A stretch of 64,000 bases of DNA, from the NCBI GenBank assembly GCA_023436495.1, contig JAEZIT010000040.1:1-64000 (forward strand). The letters run 5' to 3'. The position numbers and the translations under genes are program-made. Source of the DNA: Acidobacteriota bacterium. GTDB taxonomy: Bacteria; Acidobacteriota; Blastocatellia; Pyrinomonadales; Pyrinomonadaceae. This document shows, piece after piece, positions 61,617-64,000 of this stretch. Within the stretch, counting starts at the first letter, position 1; every line of letters begins with the position of its first letter. The notes beneath the pieces were generated by a model that saw only the letters and a program-made list of their open reading frames with translations, was not told where the DNA came from and did not search any database.

Positions 61617-62252
61617 CTACACTTTGTTAACCACCATCAACCCATCTCTTATCGGCAACAGCACGTTCGAAACGCGCTCATCAGCAAGCACCTTTTGATT
61701 AAAGTCGTGCAGCGCCTGCGTACTTTCGTCCTTTTCATCGAGCAACACCTTGCCACTCCAGAGGACGTTGTCGGCGATAATGAACCCGCCGGGACGGACG
61801 CGATCGATGACCAGATCGAAATAATTGGAATAGTTAGGCTTATCGGCATCGATGAAGACAAGGTCGAATGTCTCCGATAGCTGCGGGATGACATCGGCGG
61901 CATTGCCTAAGATGAACTCGATACTGTCTTTATAAACGCTTCGTTCGACGAAAGATCGTGCGACCTTGTTCGTCGCTTCGTTAATGTCCAGCGTGATGAC
62001 CTTTCCGCTTTCCGCTAGCCCTTCAGCAAAACAAAGCGCGGAATAGCCGAGATAAGTGCCGATCTCCAGGACGGCCTTCGGCCGGATCATCTTCGAGAAC
62101 ATCGACAGTACGCGGCCTTGGAAAAAGCCCGACAGCATCGACGAATCTGAAAAATGCTCGTAGCAATGCTCGCGAAGTTCCCGCAGCACATCGCTCTCGT
62201 CCGAGGTGAAATTTTCGGCATAATCCGTGAGTGCGTTTTTTATCTCGTCCAT
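61617..62252 (-). CDS. SAM-dependent O-methyltransferase (catechol-type)
   Basis: A 211-residue class I methyltransferase: AVLEIGTYLGYSALCFAEGL (SAM motif I), VITLDINEATN (the acidic residue of motif II), FDLVFIDADKPNYSNYFDLVID and GGFIIADNVLWSGKVL. This is the family of caffeoyl-CoA/catechol O-methyltransferases, with the metal-binding Asp and DN residues in place. Substrate unknown. Confidence 0.92.
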   Translation of the reverse strand: MDEIKNALTDYAENFTSDESDVLRELREHCYEHFSDSSMLSGFFQGRVLSMFSKMIRPKAVLEIGTYLGYSALCFAEGLAESGKVITLDINEATNKVARSFVERSVYKDSIEFILGNAADVIPQLSETFDLVFIDADKPNYSNYFDLVIDRVRPGGFIIADNVLWSGKVLLDEKDESTQALHDFNQKVLADERVSNVLLPIRDGLMVVNKV

Positions 62253-62292
62253 AATGAATCTTATCGACCCCGCTCATTGCGGAAGGCCCTGA

Positions 62293-62913
62293 TCATAGAT
62301 CGACCCTGACCAGCCCGCGTTTTATTGCCGTTGTCGCCGCCGACGTCCGGTCCGAAACACCGATCTTGTCGAAAATATTCTTGACGTGCGTTTTGACAGT
62401 GTTCTCCGAAACGTCCATAGCGAACCCGATCTCCTTATTCGACATTCCACCGACGATCATACGCAGCACGTTCGTTTCCGTCGGCGTTAGTTCTTCTTGC
62501 CCGATGCTTTCTGACAATATTTGTGCGATGTCGGCAGGCACGAATTTCTTCCCGGAAACCACCGTCCGGATCGCTTTTATCAGTTCACCGGGCGCGACAT
62601 CCTTGCACACATAACCGAGGGCGCCCTTTTTCAGAGCACTTGATATCTCGGCATCACCTGCGTGTTCGGCAAGTACGATGATCTTTGCTTTTGGGTCAGT
62701 GATGAAGTAATTATCCAGGTCGTCGATCGAACACGAATCCGGCAGCCGCAGGCCCAAGATCGTAACATCCGGCCTGAGTTCCTGAAACATCCGAAATCCA
62801 TCCGCGGCATTGTCGGCTTCGCCGACGATCTCGATGTCCGCCTCGTTTTGCAACACGTGCTGAATACCAATTCGCGTAAGCGGCTGGTTTTCGATGAGCA
62901 GCAATTGTGTCAT
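62293..62913 (-). CDS. LuxR-type regulator with atypical receiver domain
   Basis: A 206-residue protein of the NarL/FixJ layout: receiver (1-120) and LuxR helix-turn-helix (145-200, TPTETNVLRMIVGGMSNKEIGFAMDVSENTVKTHVKNIF in parts). The receiver has lost its chemistry: the acidic pair after the first strand reads IENQP instead of DDHP, and the phospho-acceptor position reads ILGLRLP where the family has D-L-R-M-P, so Asp is replaced by Gly. The switch Lys (VCKD) remains. It may be controlled without phosphorylation. The ATG at 62913 is preferred to 62922. Confidence 0.88.
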   Translation of the reverse strand: MTQLLLIENQPLTRIGIQHVLQNEADIEIVGEADNAADGFRMFQELRPDVTILGLRLPDSCSIDDLDNYFITDPKAKIIVLAEHAGDAEISSALKKGALGYVCKDVAPGELIKAIRTVVSGKKFVPADIAQILSESIGQEELTPTETNVLRMIVGGMSNKEIGFAMDVSENTVKTHVKNIFDKIGVSDRTSAATTAIKRGLVRVDL

Positions 62914-62942
62914 AGCCTGCAAGTTCGCGTAAGTTCGTTTAA

Positions 62943-63281
62943 TTATCTAAGCGGCAGAGCCTTAGCAGCAGCAAATCGCCAAATGCTTATGCAAATGATC
63001 GAAAAAGCGAATGAAATGATCAGCGAATGGTCCCACATGAAAGTTCGCCAATCTTGTGGTTGTGAGTTAATCCAATGCAAACGAGCAGGCCAGCATATGA
63101 GCGCCATAAATAAAGCTGCGAAACTAATAAACCCGACAAGCGTACCCGAGATCAAATTCTCTCCTGGCCGCCTCCGAAATATCAGATTCAAAATTTCGCC
63201 ATAGATCAGCCCTACTGCCAGAACAACTCCGATGAGTAAAGTGAGAAAAACTATGATCAATATTCCTGGAACTGGAAACAT
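62943..63281 (-). CDS. Small membrane protein, unknown
   Basis: A 112-residue protein with three hydrophobic segments (ILIIVFLTLLIGVVLAVGLIYG, LVGFISFAALFMALICW, HSLIISFAFSIICISIW). No family recognised. It lies 20 bases upstream of the regulator gene on the same strand. GGGGGAAG precedes the ATG. Confidence 0.6.
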   Translation of the reverse strand: MFPVPGILIIVFLTLLIGVVLAVGLIYGEILNLIFRRRPGENLISGTLVGFISFAALFMALICWPARLHWINSQPQDWRTFMWDHSLIISFAFSIICISIWRFAAAKALPLR

Positions 63282-63384
63282 AGTATTCTTCCCCCTGGAG
63301 ATCGCCGTGATTCTTAGTGCCGAATATTGCTTCTTTTACACGAATCGTTCGGCTCCTAACATGGCGTGATTTTACTGATCTCCG

Positions 63385-64000
<616 letters not shown>

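Overview
The window reads as chromosomal DNA of a Gram-negative, GC-moderate bacterium, most likely an Acidobacteriota member of the Blastocatellia/Pyrinomonadales type. This is inferred from the GWxTD-domain protein, the futalosine-route menaquinone gene mqnC, a YidC with a large periplasmic domain, TatBC, an SLC13 carrier and the general gene style; no rRNA is present to confirm it. I saw no tRNA, rRNA, CRISPR array or insertion sequence.

Layout. 1-5.7 kb: end of a probable arylamine N-acetyltransferase, purM, a GT39-type glycosyltransferase, a lipoprotein, purN, a SanA/YdcF protein and a DUF5694 protein. 5.9-10.7 kb: the classical origin-proximal block rpmH-rnpA-yidD-yidC-jag-mnmE, with rpmH apparently nested inside rnpA in another frame, as described for Thermus. 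10.7-30 kb: an island between mnmE and mnmG holding an SLC13 carrier, universal stress proteins (USPs), a phosphoribosyltransferase, a hydrolase, a metallothionein-like protein, a hemerythrin lipoprotein, SRPBCC and PilZ proteins, two NtrC-type regulators with two multi-PAS histidine kinases, and a fused TssB-TssC sheath protein. 30.1-36.5 kb: mnmG, parA-parB, selD (with an in-frame UGA at the catalytic position), tatB and tatC (with a long insertion). 36.7-64 kb: ordinary and accessory genes, including a GWxTD protein, mqnC, two toxin-antitoxin pairs, small membrane proteins, a radical SAM protein, peroxiredoxin, a YggX-like protein, a histone-H1-like protein, clpA, a dihaem cytochrome, two pirins, an atypical LuxR-type regulator and a truncated alaS at the right edge.

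The most coherent new signal is in the island. Four good and two weaker sigma-54-type (-24/-12) promoters precede stress genes, and a shared motif of the form GGGTAAA(n)TT(n)CGC recurs about nine times in the same intergenic regions, at enhancer-like distances. The two NtrC-type activators encoded in the same stretch are the natural candidates to bind it. The regulon would include three USP loci, a DUF5335 protein, a small membrane protein and the USP-TssBC operon, so a contractile-sheath-like protein would be made as part of a stress response. The other notable items are the probable selenoprotein SelD, the nested rpmH/rnpA pair, paired palindromes beside parAB, and a response regulator lacking its phospho-acceptor aspartate.
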